Shown piece after piece: positions 26,872 through 35,231 of a stretch of 64,000 nucleotides of DNA; the first letter of the stretch is position 1, and each line of letters starts with the position of its first letter. A program made the position numbers and the translations under genes. The DNA is from Aquipluma nitroreducens. Its GTDB lineage: Bacteria; Bacteroidota; Bacteroidia; Bacteroidales; Prolixibacteraceae. The stretch lies in assembly GCF_009689585.1 (NCBI RefSeq), contig NZ_AP018694.1, positions 3,828,501-3,892,500 of the forward strand, given 5' to 3'. The notes beneath the pieces are model-generated. The model saw nothing but the letters and a program-made list of their open reading frames with translations, was not told the origin of the DNA and searched no databases.

Positions 26872-26900
26872 TTGTGAACCGAAAGCTCTGTTTATTTTTG
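26872..26900 (+). promoter_or_regulatory. Promoter of tamL
   Basis: TTG (26872-26874), an 18-base spacer and TATTTTTG (26893-26900) match the Bacteroidota consensus. Transcription would start only about 10 bases before the ATG at 26916. Confidence 0.5.
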
Positions 26901-26915
26901 TAAAAACATCGAATC

Positions 26916-29261
26916 ATGCCGTTTTTTCTTCAGACCAAATTTTATCAACTTCAGAAACTCAGTTTCATGGCTTGCATCATTCTGCTTGCTTCATGCAACT
27001 CGACCCGGTTTGTGCCTGAAGGTAAATATTTGCTCAACCGGATTTCGGTCAGGTCTGATAATAAAAATCTGAAGCTTGAAGAGTTGAAAATTCACGTCAG
27101 GCAAAAAGAAAATCTCCGTATTCTGGGAGTATTGAAATTCCATTTGGCTGTTTATAATTTGTCGTCTGGCACAAAGGAGAACGACTGGCTTAAGAGTGTT
27201 GGAGAAGCGCCTGTGTTGTATGATGAGTTTCAGACACAGAAGAGCAAAGATCAGTTACAAATTTTTCTGAAGAACAAAGGTTATTACAACGCGGTGGTGA
27301 AGGATTCTTTGGTGATCAATCAGGCAAAGAAAAAGCTTAATCTGATCTTCGATATCAAATCGGGGAAACCATACAGGATTCGCAATTACACCTATTTCAT
27401 CAAAGATAAGTCGTTGCAGGGTGTTTTGCTGAAGGATTCAGTCAGCCAATTGCTCAAACCAAACGATGTTTTTGATCTGGATGTTCTGAATGCCGAACGG
27501 CAGCGCATAGCAACCTATTTGAAAAACAGAGGCTATTACAAGTTTTCTGAAGAGTTTGTAAGTTTTCAGGCCGACACTAATTTCTACAGCCATCAGGTTG
27601 ATTTAACCGTTAATGTTGATGATGCTCTTTTGTATAACGACGAAGCCGAAGTTGTTGCGCACCAAAAATATAAAATCAGGAATTACCTGATCTATCCCGG
27701 GTTTAAGACCGCTGATTTGAATGGTGAGCAACAAGAACAAAAGTTAGATACTTTAACTGAAAGGGATTACCGTTTTGTTTACTCCGGAAAACTAAAATAC
27801 CGTCCAATTTTGTTCTATAATGTGAACCGTATGAAAGACAGCGCCTGGTACTGTTTGCAGAATGCCGAAAAAACCTATCGGGCCCTGAACCGCTTAAAGC
27901 AATTCAAGCTGATCAATATTAGTTTTAATGAGACGGATCCATTGCCAGGCGATTCTATACCTCTTCTCGATTGTAAAATGCAGCTTTCACCGCTTCCAAG
28001 CCAAAACTTCTCGGTTGATGTTGAAGGCACAAATTCATCGGGTAACCTCGGAGTGGCGGGGAATCTAAATTATCAGCAACGAAATGTTTTTGGTGGGGCT
28101 GAGGTACTCGATATTCAATTGAGAGGGGCCAGAGAACGGCAACAAGCCTTAAAAGATAATAACAGGTTCAATTTTAACACTCAGGAATTGGGTTTTGAAA
28201 CGAGTTTAACCATTCCTAAATTTATCAGCTTTATCAATGGGAATCGAAGGTTTTCATTTCAAATTCCTGAAACAAGGTTCTCAGCCGGGTACAATTATCA
28301 AAAACGTCCCGATTATACCCGAACGATTACAAACCTGAAGTTTGGATACATTTGGAAGACTTCCGAATTTGTGTTTCATACCTTGAATGTGCTTGATTTG
28401 AATTACGTCAACCTTTCTAAGTTCAATGAGGCTTTCATTAATTCGATCAGGGATTTGTACATCAAAAGCAGTTTTACCGACCACCTGATTTCTGCGTCGA
28501 ATTACAGTTGGATGTACAACACTCAAAATGTGAATAAAAGAGAGGATTATAAGTATTTCAAGATAAATATCGAGTCTGCCGGAAGCATTCTGTCGCTCTA
28601 CTCCCGGTTGGTAAACAAAACCAAAATCGTTGAGACTGATTCAATAACCGGAATCAGAAGCTCCTATTACGAAGTCCTGAATACCCGTTTTGCGCAATAT
28701 CTGAAAGGTGATTTTGAATACCGATACGGACACATGATCAATAAATTGAGTTCAGTAGTTGGTCGTGCTTTTTTCGGAATCGGCGTCCCGTTTGGCAATT
28801 TTAATGTTTTGCCATTTGAAAAAAAATACTTTACCGGTGGTGCAAATGGTATCCGAGCCTGGCAGGTTCGTTCGCTTGGGCCGGGTTCATACAAAGCTCC
28901 TACTGATATCTATCCAAATCAGTCGTCAGATGTTAAGCTTGAGGCAAATCTGGAATATCGCTTTAAGATGTTTTGGCGGATGGAAGGTGCTTTTTTTATG
29001 GATGCCGGCAACATTTGGGCGATTAACTACAAGGATAATCGGGAAGGATCTGTATTCAAAGTGGATACGTTTTATAAACAAATTGCAGTTGGCTCTGGTT
29101 TTGGTGTGCGGTTCGATTTTACTTACTTCCTTTTCCGTCTCGATTTAGGTGTAAAAATGCGCGACCCATCGCTGGCCGAAGGCAAACGGTTTATTCCGGG
29201 AAATTATCAACTTTCAAGCGACCAGTTTAACCTTTCATTTGCCATTGGTTATCCGTTCTAG
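26916..29261 (+). CDS. tamL: TamL-type lipoprotein BamA/TamA homologue
   Basis: A 781-residue outer-membrane assembly factor of the Omp85 family. The N-terminus has a lipoprotein signal (CIILLASC, acylated Cys at about residue 27), which is the mark of the Bacteroidota TamL form. POTRA-like segments follow (PVLYDEFQTQKSKDQLQIFLKNKGYY, FDLDVLNAERQRIATYLKNRGYY). The C-terminal half is a bacterial surface antigen barrel (YFTGGANGIRAW, LEANLEYRFKMF, AFFMDAGNIW). It ends in an aromatic residue (FAIGYPF), as expected for a barrel. TamL normally works with TamB. No tamB is next to it here, so it must be elsewhere or absent. Confidence 0.88.
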   Translation: MPFFLQTKFYQLQKLSFMACIILLASCNSTRFVPEGKYLLNRISVRSDNKNLKLEELKIHVRQKENLRILGVLKFHLAVYNLSSGTKENDWLKSVGEAPVLYDEFQTQKSKDQLQIFLKNKGYYNAVVKDSLVINQAKKKLNLIFDIKSGKPYRIRNYTYFIKDKSLQGVLLKDSVSQLLKPNDVFDLDVLNAERQRIATYLKNRGYYKFSEEFVSFQADTNFYSHQVDLTVNVDDALLYNDEAEVVAHQKYKIRNYLIYPGFKTADLNGEQQEQKLDTLTERDYRFVYSGKLKYRPILFYNVNRMKDSAWYCLQNAEKTYRALNRLKQFKLINISFNETDPLPGDSIPLLDCKMQLSPLPSQNFSVDVEGTNSSGNLGVAGNLNYQQRNVFGGAEVLDIQLRGARERQQALKDNNRFNFNTQELGFETSLTIPKFISFINGNRRFSFQIPETRFSAGYNYQKRPDYTRTITNLKFGYIWKTSEFVFHTLNVLDLNYVNLSKFNEAFINSIRDLYIKSSFTDHLISASNYSWMYNTQNVNKREDYKYFKINIESAGSILSLYSRLVNKTKIVETDSITGIRSSYYEVLNTRFAQYLKGDFEYRYGHMINKLSSVVGRAFFGIGVPFGNFNVLPFEKKYFTGGANGIRAWQVRSLGPGSYKAPTDIYPNQSSDVKLEANLEYRFKMFWRMEGAFFMDAGNIWAINYKDNREGSVFKVDTFYKQIAVGSGFGVRFDFTYFLFRLDLGVKMRDPSLAEGKRFIPGNYQLSSDQFNLSFAIGYPF

Positions 29262-29289
29262 TTTCGTGTCAACGTCCTATTGATGGAAC

Positions 29290-29352
29290 GTCATGCTGAA
29301 CTTGTTTCAGCATCCCATGATATATGAGACCCTGAAACACGTTCAGGGTGAC
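29290..29352. repeat. Palindromic intergenic repeat (ATGCTGAA family)
   Basis: ATGCTGAA/TTCAGCAT (29292-29313) and CCTGAA/TTCAGG (29330-29349) form two hairpins in tandem. A related hairpin, ATCCTGAA/TTCAGGAT, occurs at 48237-48257. Confidence 0.65.
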
Positions 29353-29370
29353 CTGTCGGGATGAAAAAAT

Positions 29371-29399
29371 AAAAAAGGCAGCCTCACGACTGCCTTTTT
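29371..29399. terminator. Bidirectional terminator between tamL and fba
   Basis: AAAAAAGGCAG and CTGCCTTTTT form an 11-bp stem with A- and T-runs on both strands. It can end transcription of both convergent genes. Confidence 0.8.
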
Positions 29400-29419
29400 G
29401 TATGATTAAACCGATTGAA

Positions 29420-30415
29420 TTAAGCTTTGCCAGCCGAACCCAATACGTTTTCATTTTTGTGCTTGTATAGCTCTTTCAAAGCATCGCGAGCTGGTCCCAA
29501 ATATTTACGTGGATCAAATTCGCCTGGTTTTTCAACAAATACTTTGCGGATAGCAGCTGTCATTGCCAAACGTCCGTCAGAGTCGATATTAATTTTGCAA
29601 ACAGCCGATTTTGCAGCTTTCCGAAGTTGCTCTTCAGGAATACCAACTGAATCTTTCAAGGCTCCACCGAATTTGTTGATGGTGTCAACATCTTCCTGCG
29701 GAACAGAAGAAGATCCGTGTAATACGATTGGGAATCCAGGCAGTTTTGCTTCAATTTCTTCCAGAATATCGAAACGGAGAGGTGGCGGAACCAAAACGCC
29801 ATTGGCATTGCGGGTGCATTGTTCAGGAGTGAATTTATTTGCTCCGTGCGAAGTTCCGATAGAGATAGCCAGTGAATCGCAACCAGTTTTAGTTACGAAT
29901 TCAATTACTTCTTCAGGTTTGGTATAGTGCGATTTTTCAGCAACAACATCATCTTCAACACCAGCTAAAACGCCAAGTTCGCCTTCAACAGTCACGCCGT
30001 GAGCATGAGCGTATTCAACCACTTTTTTAGTCAAAGCAATGTTATCTTCGAAAGAGTGGTGCGAACCATCAATCATTACTGAAGAGAAGCCGCTGTCGAT
30101 ACAGTCTTTGCAAAGTTCGAAAGTGTCGCCGTGGTCAAGGTGCAACGCGATTGGAATTTCGCAGCCCAATTCTTTGGCAAATTCAACAGCGCCTTTTGCC
30201 ATGTTGCGAAGTAAGTTGGCGTTTGCATATTTGCGGGCTCCGGATGATACCTGGAGAATTACTGGTGATTTCGACTCAACACAAGCCTGAACAATTGCTT
30301 GAAGTTGTTCCAGATTATTGAAGTTGTATGCAGGAACTGCGTATCCGCCTTCAACTGCTTTTGCAAACATCTCTTTGGTGTTCACAAGTCCTAAGTCTTT
30401 ATAGCTAGTACTCAT
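29420..30415 (-). CDS. fba: Class II fructose-bisphosphate aldolase (class IIB type)
   Basis: A zinc-dependent aldolase that splits or forms fructose 1,6-bisphosphate. The 331-residue protein has the zinc ligand/catalytic region IALHLDHGDTFELCKDCI (about residue 83), DGSHHSFEDN, the metal loop VEGELGVLAGVEDD, SIGTSHGANK, and the phosphate-binding LHGSSSVP and INIDSD. The spacing and the NANLLRN start resemble the IIB group. A second aldolase of a different subclass is divergent from it with 347 bases between starts. The - strand promoter was not pinned down. Confidence 0.93.
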   Translation of the reverse strand: MSTSYKDLGLVNTKEMFAKAVEGGYAVPAYNFNNLEQLQAIVQACVESKSPVILQVSSGARKYANANLLRNMAKGAVEFAKELGCEIPIALHLDHGDTFELCKDCIDSGFSSVMIDGSHHSFEDNIALTKKVVEYAHAHGVTVEGELGVLAGVEDDVVAEKSHYTKPEEVIEFVTKTGCDSLAISIGTSHGANKFTPEQCTRNANGVLVPPPLRFDILEEIEAKLPGFPIVLHGSSSVPQEDVDTINKFGGALKDSVGIPEEQLRKAAKSAVCKINIDSDGRLAMTAAIRKVFVEKPGEFDPRKYLGPARDALKELYKHKNENVLGSAGKA

Positions 30416-30762
30416 TTAGTGATTTATTAATTGATTAACGATTGTGATTTTTGGGTTTTTTAAAAGCAACGCAATAGTAGATATTTATCATTAAAAATCA
30501 GTCTGTGTGGTCAGATTGTTGATCTGTTTTAAAAAATACTTAACACTGAAAATAGCTACAATAAACCTTACCTAATCCATCTGTTGAAACTCAATACAAA
30601 CTAAGTTTTTGCTTGCTGAATATTAATTTTCAATCCCAGAAATTCAGATAGTTGCCCTATATTTTTATTTTCAGGTTGAACAATACTATCTTTGATTAGT
30701 TATATTTTGGCTGATAAAGAATTTCAAAATAAACGGAATATTATATTTAAAAAATTATTACA
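30416..30762. promoter_or_regulatory. Divergent control region between the two aldolase genes
   Basis: This A/T-rich region holds no genes. On the + strand TATCTTTG (30687-30694) matches the -7 consensus but lacks a clear -33 partner. TATATTTTG (30701-30709), with GTTG (30675-30678) upstream, is a second candidate. No convincing - strand promoter was seen. The imperfect inverted repeat TCAGATTGTTGATCTG (30522-30537) could be an operator, but this is speculative. Confidence 0.35.
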
Positions 30763-31839
30763 ATGACAAAGATTTCAGAAGTTGTAAAACGCGGAGTAGT
30801 TTCCGGTGAAGACTTACAGAAAGTGTTCAAAATTGCTAAAGCTGAACATTTTGCACTACCTGCCGTGAATGTGGTGGGTTCCGATTCGGTAAACGCCGTA
30901 CTGGAAGCTGCAAAGTTGGTGAATTCACCGATAATCATTCAGTTTTCGAATGGTGGTGCACAGTTTTATGCTGGTAAAGGATTGAAACTTGATGGTCAGG
31001 CAGCGCCAGTTGCCGGGGCAATTGTTGGTGCAAAATCGGTTCATATACTTGCTGAATTGTATGGTGTACATGTAGTTTTGCATACCGACCATGCTGCTAA
31101 AAAATTATTGCCATGGATTGATGGTCTGTTAGATGCCGGCGAAAAACATTTCGCAACCTACGGAAAACCATTGTTTAGTTCTCATATGCTTGATTTATCA
31201 GAAGAACCACTTCTGGAAAATATCGATATTTGCAAAAAATATTTGGCTCGTATGAGTAAAATCGGAATGACTCTCGAAATTGAATTGGGTTGTACCGGTG
31301 GCGAGGAAGATGGTGTTGACAATACAGGTATGGATAATTCATTGCTTTACACACAGCCTGCCGACGTTAACTATGCTTACGAAGAATTGAGCAAAATCAG
31401 TCCAAACTTTACCATTGCCGCTTCGTTTGGGAATGTTCATGGTGTGTATAAACCAGGTAACGTTAAACTTACTCCTAAAATTCTTGATAACTCGCAGAAA
31501 TTCATTTCAGAGAAACATGGTTTAGGCGAAAAACCAATTGACTTTGTTTTTCACGGTGGTTCCGGTTCAACACTTGAAGAGATTCGTGAGGCAATCTCGT
31601 ATGGCGTTGTGAAAATGAATATCGATACCGATACCCAATGGGCTACCTGGGATGGAGTTCGCAAATACGAGGCTCAAAACAGAGCCTATTTGCAAGGTCA
31701 GATCGGAAATCCGGACGGAGAAGACAAACCGAACAAAAAATATTACGATCCACGCGTTTGGTTACGTAAAGGTCAGGAAACGATGATCGAAAGATTAAAA
31801 GTTGCCTGCAACGATTTGAATAATATCGACAGAAGCTAA
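30763..31839 (+). CDS. fbaA: Class II fructose-bisphosphate aldolase (FbaA-like)
   Basis: A second zinc-dependent aldolase of 358 residues, the length of the class IIA FbaA group. It has VHVVLHTDHAAKKLLPW (zinc ligand His and the proton-transfer Asp, about residue 108), SSHMLDLSEE, IELGCTGGEEDGVDN, FGNVHGVYKPGNV, FVFHGGSGS and VKMNIDTDTQWA. It has only distant similarity to the neighbouring class IIB enzyme, so this is not a tandem duplication. Having both may separate glycolytic from gluconeogenic or other sugar-phosphate use. That is inference. Confidence 0.93.
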   Translation: MTKISEVVKRGVVSGEDLQKVFKIAKAEHFALPAVNVVGSDSVNAVLEAAKLVNSPIIIQFSNGGAQFYAGKGLKLDGQAAPVAGAIVGAKSVHILAELYGVHVVLHTDHAAKKLLPWIDGLLDAGEKHFATYGKPLFSSHMLDLSEEPLLENIDICKKYLARMSKIGMTLEIELGCTGGEEDGVDNTGMDNSLLYTQPADVNYAYEELSKISPNFTIAASFGNVHGVYKPGNVKLTPKILDNSQKFISEKHGLGEKPIDFVFHGGSGSTLEEIREAISYGVVKMNIDTDTQWATWDGVRKYEAQNRAYLQGQIGNPDGEDKPNKKYYDPRVWLRKGQETMIERLKVACNDLNNIDRS

Positions 31840-31863
31840 TTGCTTCCATTATAAAATAGTTTG

Positions 31864-31888
31864 ACCCGGAAGATTCTTCCGGGTTTTT
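31864..31888 (+). terminator. Terminator of fbaA
   Basis: ACCCGGAAGA and TCTTCCGGGTTTTTT form a 10-bp stem followed by a T-run, 25 bases after the stop. Confidence 0.88.
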
Positions 31889-31934
31889 TATTTTCAAAAA
31901 AATGAAGTAAATTAGGGTAACTCAATCTACCCTC

Positions 31935-33017
31935 ATGAACTTCAGACAGATTATTCAGGATTATTTTACCTTTAGCCGAAACGAGCGCAAAGGAATTGTC
32001 GTTCTTTTAATCCTGATCTTTTTGTTAGCTGTGGCCAACAAAGTCATCTTTTATTTTGAAAAGCCTGCTAAAATTGATATTGCTTTAATGGATTCTGCTC
32101 GTCATGAATTGGGGCAAGTTATCGATTCTATTAATCAGCAAGAAACGTCGCAAAAGCTTTTTCTTTTCAATCCAAATACGATTGATTCTCTTGGTCTTGA
32201 CAGTTTAGATATACCGACATCAGTAAAATTGAATTTGTTGAAATTTCGGAATAGTGGTGGAAAGTTTTATACCAATGCTGATTTCAGGAAAATATATGGA
32301 ATGACAGAACAGTTATTTAATAAGGTGTCACCTTTTCTTTTGCTTGAAAATAAATCGACCTCACAGAAGGTCGGAATTTCAACTCCTGATTATTTCCCGT
32401 TCGATCCTAATAAAGCTACCGATGATGAATTTTTTCGGTTAGGTTTATCTGATAAACAGGTTGCAACAATCCGAAAGTATTTGGATAAAGGAGGTGTCTT
32501 TCGAAGTAAGGAAGACTTTTTTAAGATTCGGGTGATCAGTTCAAATCAGAAGAACAACTTGGCTGATTGGATTGTCATTACAGGCCTTCAGAAAGTAATA
32601 CCAGAAAAGAATCTTGCCACAAAAACAACCGCTATTGAAATTAACTCTACTGATTCCATTCAGCTTAAACAAATGCCTGGTATTGGTAGCGTTTTATCAA
32701 AACGCATTGTGAAGTATCGCGATTTATTGGGCGGATTTTATTCGATTAGCCAACTGAAGGAAGTTTATGGTTTAACAGAACAGACAATTTCACTGTTTGA
32801 GAGTAAAATAACTGTTGATATTTCAAAGATTAAAAAGCTTGATGTTAATTTTGCTGATTTGAACGAGCTTTCACGACATCCTTACCTGAAAAAGGATTTG
32901 GCAAGTAAGATTGTAAAGTATAGAACGAAACATGGAAGTTTTCGGGATTTGACAATTCTTCGCGATAGTATGATCTTAAACATAGACGAATACAACAGAA
33001 TTAAACCATATTTTTAG
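31935..33017 (+). CDS. Membrane-anchored helix-hairpin-helix protein (ComEA-like repeats)
   Basis: A 360-residue protein with one N-terminal membrane segment (GIVVLLILIFLLAVANKVIFY, about residues 20-40) and a long periplasmic part. Four helix-hairpin-helix units of the ComEA/TF-type follow, for example KATDDEFFRLGLSDKQVATI, SIQLKQMPGIGSVLSKRIV (with the GIG hairpin) and LNELSRHPYLKKDLASKIV. Such units bind DNA non-specifically. ComEA-type proteins take part in DNA uptake, but several Bacteroidota genomes carry similar proteins of unknown role. It lies upstream of rpsU with its own transcription unit. Confidence 0.8.
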   Translation: MNFRQIIQDYFTFSRNERKGIVVLLILIFLLAVANKVIFYFEKPAKIDIALMDSARHELGQVIDSINQQETSQKLFLFNPNTIDSLGLDSLDIPTSVKLNLLKFRNSGGKFYTNADFRKIYGMTEQLFNKVSPFLLLENKSTSQKVGISTPDYFPFDPNKATDDEFFRLGLSDKQVATIRKYLDKGGVFRSKEDFFKIRVISSNQKNNLADWIVITGLQKVIPEKNLATKTTAIEINSTDSIQLKQMPGIGSVLSKRIVKYRDLLGGFYSISQLKEVYGLTEQTISLFESKITVDISKIKKLDVNFADLNELSRHPYLKKDLASKIVKYRTKHGSFRDLTILRDSMILNIDEYNRIKPYF

Positions 33018-33099
33018 AACAAAATAAACCGTCCTGCGTTCTTATTTTCAGAACAGTTGGTCGATCAAAACTATTAAAAATTAAATTTTTTGGTATAAA

Positions 33100-33130
33100 T
33101 TTGATTAGTAATGTTTAATTCATAAATTTG
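33100..33130 (+). promoter_or_regulatory. Promoter of rpsU
   Basis: TTTG (33100-33103), a 19-base spacer and TAAATTTG (33123-33130) are a perfect match to the Bacteroidota -33/-7 consensus. The start codon is 35 bases downstream. Confidence 0.75.
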
Positions 33131-33164
33131 CGGCTCAAATTTTAACTAGAAAAAATATAATTCC

Positions 33165-33356
33165 ATGATCGTTATTCCAGTAAAAGAAGGCGAAAATATC
33201 GAAAGAGCGCTTAAGAGATTTAAAAGAAAGTTTGAAAAAACAGGTGTTGTAAAAGAGTTACGTGAAAGACAGGCGTTTTCAAAACCTTCGATTGTTAGAA
33301 GGACTGAGATTAAAAAGGCCATCTATATTGAGAATTTACAGCGTCAGGACGACTAG
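33165..33356 (+). CDS. rpsU: 30S ribosomal protein S21
   Basis: A basic protein of 63 residues of the small ribosomal subunit, placed near the 3' end of 16S rRNA. It has the family pattern MIVIPVKEGENIERALKRFK and the basic tail. In Bacteroidota, S21 belongs to the group of proteins that hide the anti-Shine-Dalgarno sequence, which fits the scarcity of such sites in this window. It heads a unit that continues with a recombinase gene and hpf. Confidence 0.95.
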   Translation: MIVIPVKEGENIERALKRFKRKFEKTGVVKELRERQAFSKPSIVRRTEIKKAIYIENLQRQDD

Positions 33357-33400
33357 AGATTTCTGGAAGATTCCTGCATTATGATGAAAATTATTTACTA

Positions 33401-34285
33401 ATGTCCCATCAGGAATCATTTATTAATTACCTGAAATACGAAAAAAGGTATTCGCATTTAACTGCTATAGCCTATAAAAAAGACCTCGATCAGTTTGAAG
33501 AGTTTTTTGTCAAAACGATCGGGGATTTTAATGTTGAAGGAATAAATGATAAGGTAGCCCGAATGTGGGTTGTTGAACTGATGGATAACGGGATTTCATC
33601 CCGTACTGTAAATAAGAAGATATCAGCGCTGAAATCTTTTTATAAATACTTATTGAGGTTCGAGGTAGTTAAGGAGAACAATTTGGTTAATGTGATTGTA
33701 CCCAAAATTCGGAAAAAATTACCTCAGTTTGTAGAAGAAAAAAGTTTGGATCATTTGCTCGATGATGGTTTTTTCGGAACCGATTTTGAAGCACTTCGTG
33801 ACAAACTAATTTTAAGTCTTTTGTATGGTACCGGAGTTCGATTGTCTGAATTGATGCATTTAAAAGATGCGGATATTTATACAGCCGAATTTCTGATTAA
33901 AGTGTTAGGTAAGCGAAATAAAGAACGAATTATTCCTTATCCACGAAGCTTAAATCTGTTGATAGAGCAATACAAGTCTGAACGTACCCAGTTATTTGGT
34001 AGTCCTGCACCATGTCTTTTGTTGACATCTAAAGGGAAACCCGTATATGAGAAACTGATTTATCGGGTTGTTTGTAAAAATCTAGCTATGGTAACTACAA
34101 TAGATCAAAAAAGTCCGCATGTGCTCCGACATACTTTTGCCACTCATTTACTCAATCGGGGAGCCGATTTAAATGCGGTAAAGGAATTACTCGGTCACTC
34201 TAATCTTTCTGCTACGCAAATATACACTCATACCTCGCTCGAAAAGATTCAAAGAGTTTACAGACAAGCACACCCACGATCATAA
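33401..34285 (+). CDS. Tyrosine recombinase, XerC/XerD-like
   Basis: A 294-residue site-specific recombinase. The N-terminal SAM-like domain (FINYLKYEKRYSHLTAIAYKKDL, core-binding) is followed by the catalytic domain. This has Arg in GTGVRLSELMHL (about residue 148), His/Arg in HVLRHTFATHLL (about 246), His in ELLGHSNLS (about 270) and the nucleophilic Tyr in TQIYTHTS (about 279). All catalytic residues are present. The length and the chromosomal position between rpsU and hpf argue for a housekeeping Xer enzyme resolving chromosome dimers rather than a mobile-element integrase. Which Xer paralogue it is cannot be decided from one gene. Confidence 0.9.
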   Translation: MSHQESFINYLKYEKRYSHLTAIAYKKDLDQFEEFFVKTIGDFNVEGINDKVARMWVVELMDNGISSRTVNKKISALKSFYKYLLRFEVVKENNLVNVIVPKIRKKLPQFVEEKSLDHLLDDGFFGTDFEALRDKLILSLLYGTGVRLSELMHLKDADIYTAEFLIKVLGKRNKERIIPYPRSLNLLIEQYKSERTQLFGSPAPCLLLTSKGKPVYEKLIYRVVCKNLAMVTTIDQKSPHVLRHTFATHLLNRGADLNAVKELLGHSNLSATQIYTHTSLEKIQRVYRQAHPRS

Positions 34286-34303
34286 ATTTTAGGAGGATAA
34301 ATT

Positions 34304-34606
34304 ATGAATATTCAGTTAACAACTGTACACTTTACGGCCGATCAGAAATTGATTGATTTTGTAAACAAAAAAGTGCCAAAACTTGATACTTATTTTGAAG
34401 GTATTATTGGTGCTGAAGTAATATTGAAGGTTGAGAAGCCTGAAACAGCGAATAACAAGATTGCAGAAATTAAGCTTTCAATTCCTGGAGCTGATTATCT
34501 TTTTGCTGAAAAACAAGCTGATTCATTTGAAGAAGCTATTGATTTGGCCATCGAAGCTGTTCGCAAACAATTAACCAAATTCAAAGACAAGCTAAAGGAC
34601 AAATAA
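34304..34606 (+). CDS. hpf: Ribosome hibernation-promoting factor (HPF/YfiA)
   Basis: A 100-residue short-form HPF that binds the 30S decoding centre in stationary phase and stops translation. The pattern MNIQLTTVHFTADQKLIDFV, KVEKPETANNKIAEIKLSI, and AIDLAIEAVRKQLTKFKDKLK fits. The start is fixed by a strong AGGAGG (34291-34296) seven bases before the ATG. This is unusual in a phylum that seldom uses such sites. It follows the recombinase gene by 18 bases. Confidence 0.93.
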   Translation: MNIQLTTVHFTADQKLIDFVNKKVPKLDTYFEGIIGAEVILKVEKPETANNKIAEIKLSIPGADYLFAEKQADSFEEAIDLAIEAVRKQLTKFKDKLKDK

Positions 34607-34627
34607 ATTGAAAAATTTATTCCGTTC

Positions 34628-34659
34628 TTGTGAATTCCAATAAAATATTTATACATTTG
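34628..34659 (+). promoter_or_regulatory. Promoter of the tRNA-tuf unit
   Basis: TTG (34628-34630), a 21-base spacer and TACATTTG (34652-34659), followed by CAAACC, match the consensus. The first tRNA starts about 107 bases downstream. Confidence 0.6.
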
Positions 34660-34766
34660 CAAACCTTTTTTGGACAAGTTTCTTAATTAAGAAATCTTCA
34701 TAAAAGAAAGCCCTGTAGACAGGATTTTAATTGTTTATAGGGTCTTTGACATGATGTGTAAATTTC

Positions 34767-34840
34767 GCCGAATTAGCTCAGTTGGCCAGAGCACGTGATT
34801 TGTAATCTCGGGGTCCACAGTTCGAATCTGTGATTCGGCT
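34767..34840 (+). tRNA. tRNA-Thr (anticodon TGT)
   Basis: A 74-base cloverleaf: acceptor GCCGAAT/ATTCGGC, D-stem GCTC/GAGC, anticodon loop TTTGTAA and T-arm CACAG-TTCGAAT-CTGTG. The anticodon stem CGTGA/TCTCG has one T-T mismatch in the middle. CCA is not encoded. It is first of four tRNAs before tuf. Confidence 0.95.
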
Positions 34841-34865
34841 CATCGAAATAAGTTCTGATAATATT

Positions 34866-34948
34866 GGGGAGATACCAAAGTGGCCAACTGGGTCTGACTG
34901 TAACTCAGATGACGTACGTCTTCGTAGGTTCGAATCCTGCTCTCCCCA
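34866..34948 (+). tRNA. tRNA-Tyr (anticodon GTA)
   Basis: An 83-base class II tRNA with acceptor GGGGAGA/TCTCCCC, anticodon loop CTGTAAC and the long variable arm expected for tRNA-Tyr. CCA is not encoded. Confidence 0.95.
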
Positions 34949-35030
34949 CAAACAGAATGTTGGAATGGTAGAATGGCGAATTTCAGAATAATTCTGACAT
35001 TCAAATTTCGAAATTCTAATCTTCGAAATT
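34949..35030. repeat. Spacer with TAGAATG / ATTCTAATCTTC arms
   Basis: The spacer between tRNA-Tyr and tRNA-Gly holds GTTGGAATGGTAGAATG and TTTCGAAATTCTAATCTTCG, plus several GAATT-type palindromes. The same arms (GGTAGAATGTTAGAAT and ATTCTAATCTTC) recur between tRNA-Ile and tRNA-Ala at 63.73-63.84 kb, so this is an interspersed family found in tRNA spacers. Confidence 0.55.
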
Positions 35031-35103
35031 GCGGGAGTAGCTCAGTCGATAGAGCATTAGCCTTCCAAGCTAAGGGTCGCGAGTTTGAATCTCGTCTCCC
35101 GCT
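35031..35103 (+). tRNA. tRNA-Gly (anticodon TCC)
   Basis: A 73-base cloverleaf: acceptor GCGGGAG/CTCCCGC, D-stem GCTC/GAGC, anticodon loop CTTCCAA and T-loop TTTGAAT. Confidence 0.95.
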
Positions 35104-35118
35104 CAAAATAGAAAGATT

Positions 35119-35190
35119 GCTGATGTAGCTCAGGGGTAGAGCGCTTCCTTGGTAAGGAAGAGGTCGCGAGTTCAATTCTCGCCCTCAGCT
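35119..35190 (+). tRNA. tRNA-Thr (anticodon GGT)
   Basis: A 72-base cloverleaf: anticodon stem CTTCC/GGAAG, loop TTGGTAA, T-loop TTCAATT. The acceptor GCTGATG/CCTCAGC has one T-C mismatch. It lies 41 bases upstream of tuf. Confidence 0.94.
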
Positions 35191-35231
35191 CTGATGAAAG
35201 TTTAAAAGAAAATTTATAAAAATTACAAGTT

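Noticed and set aside
33401..34285. The tyrosine recombinase as the integrase of a mobile element next to tRNA genes
   Set aside because: It lies between rpsU and hpf in an order usual for the phylum, has the length of Xer proteins, and no attachment-site duplication of the tRNA 3' ends was seen.
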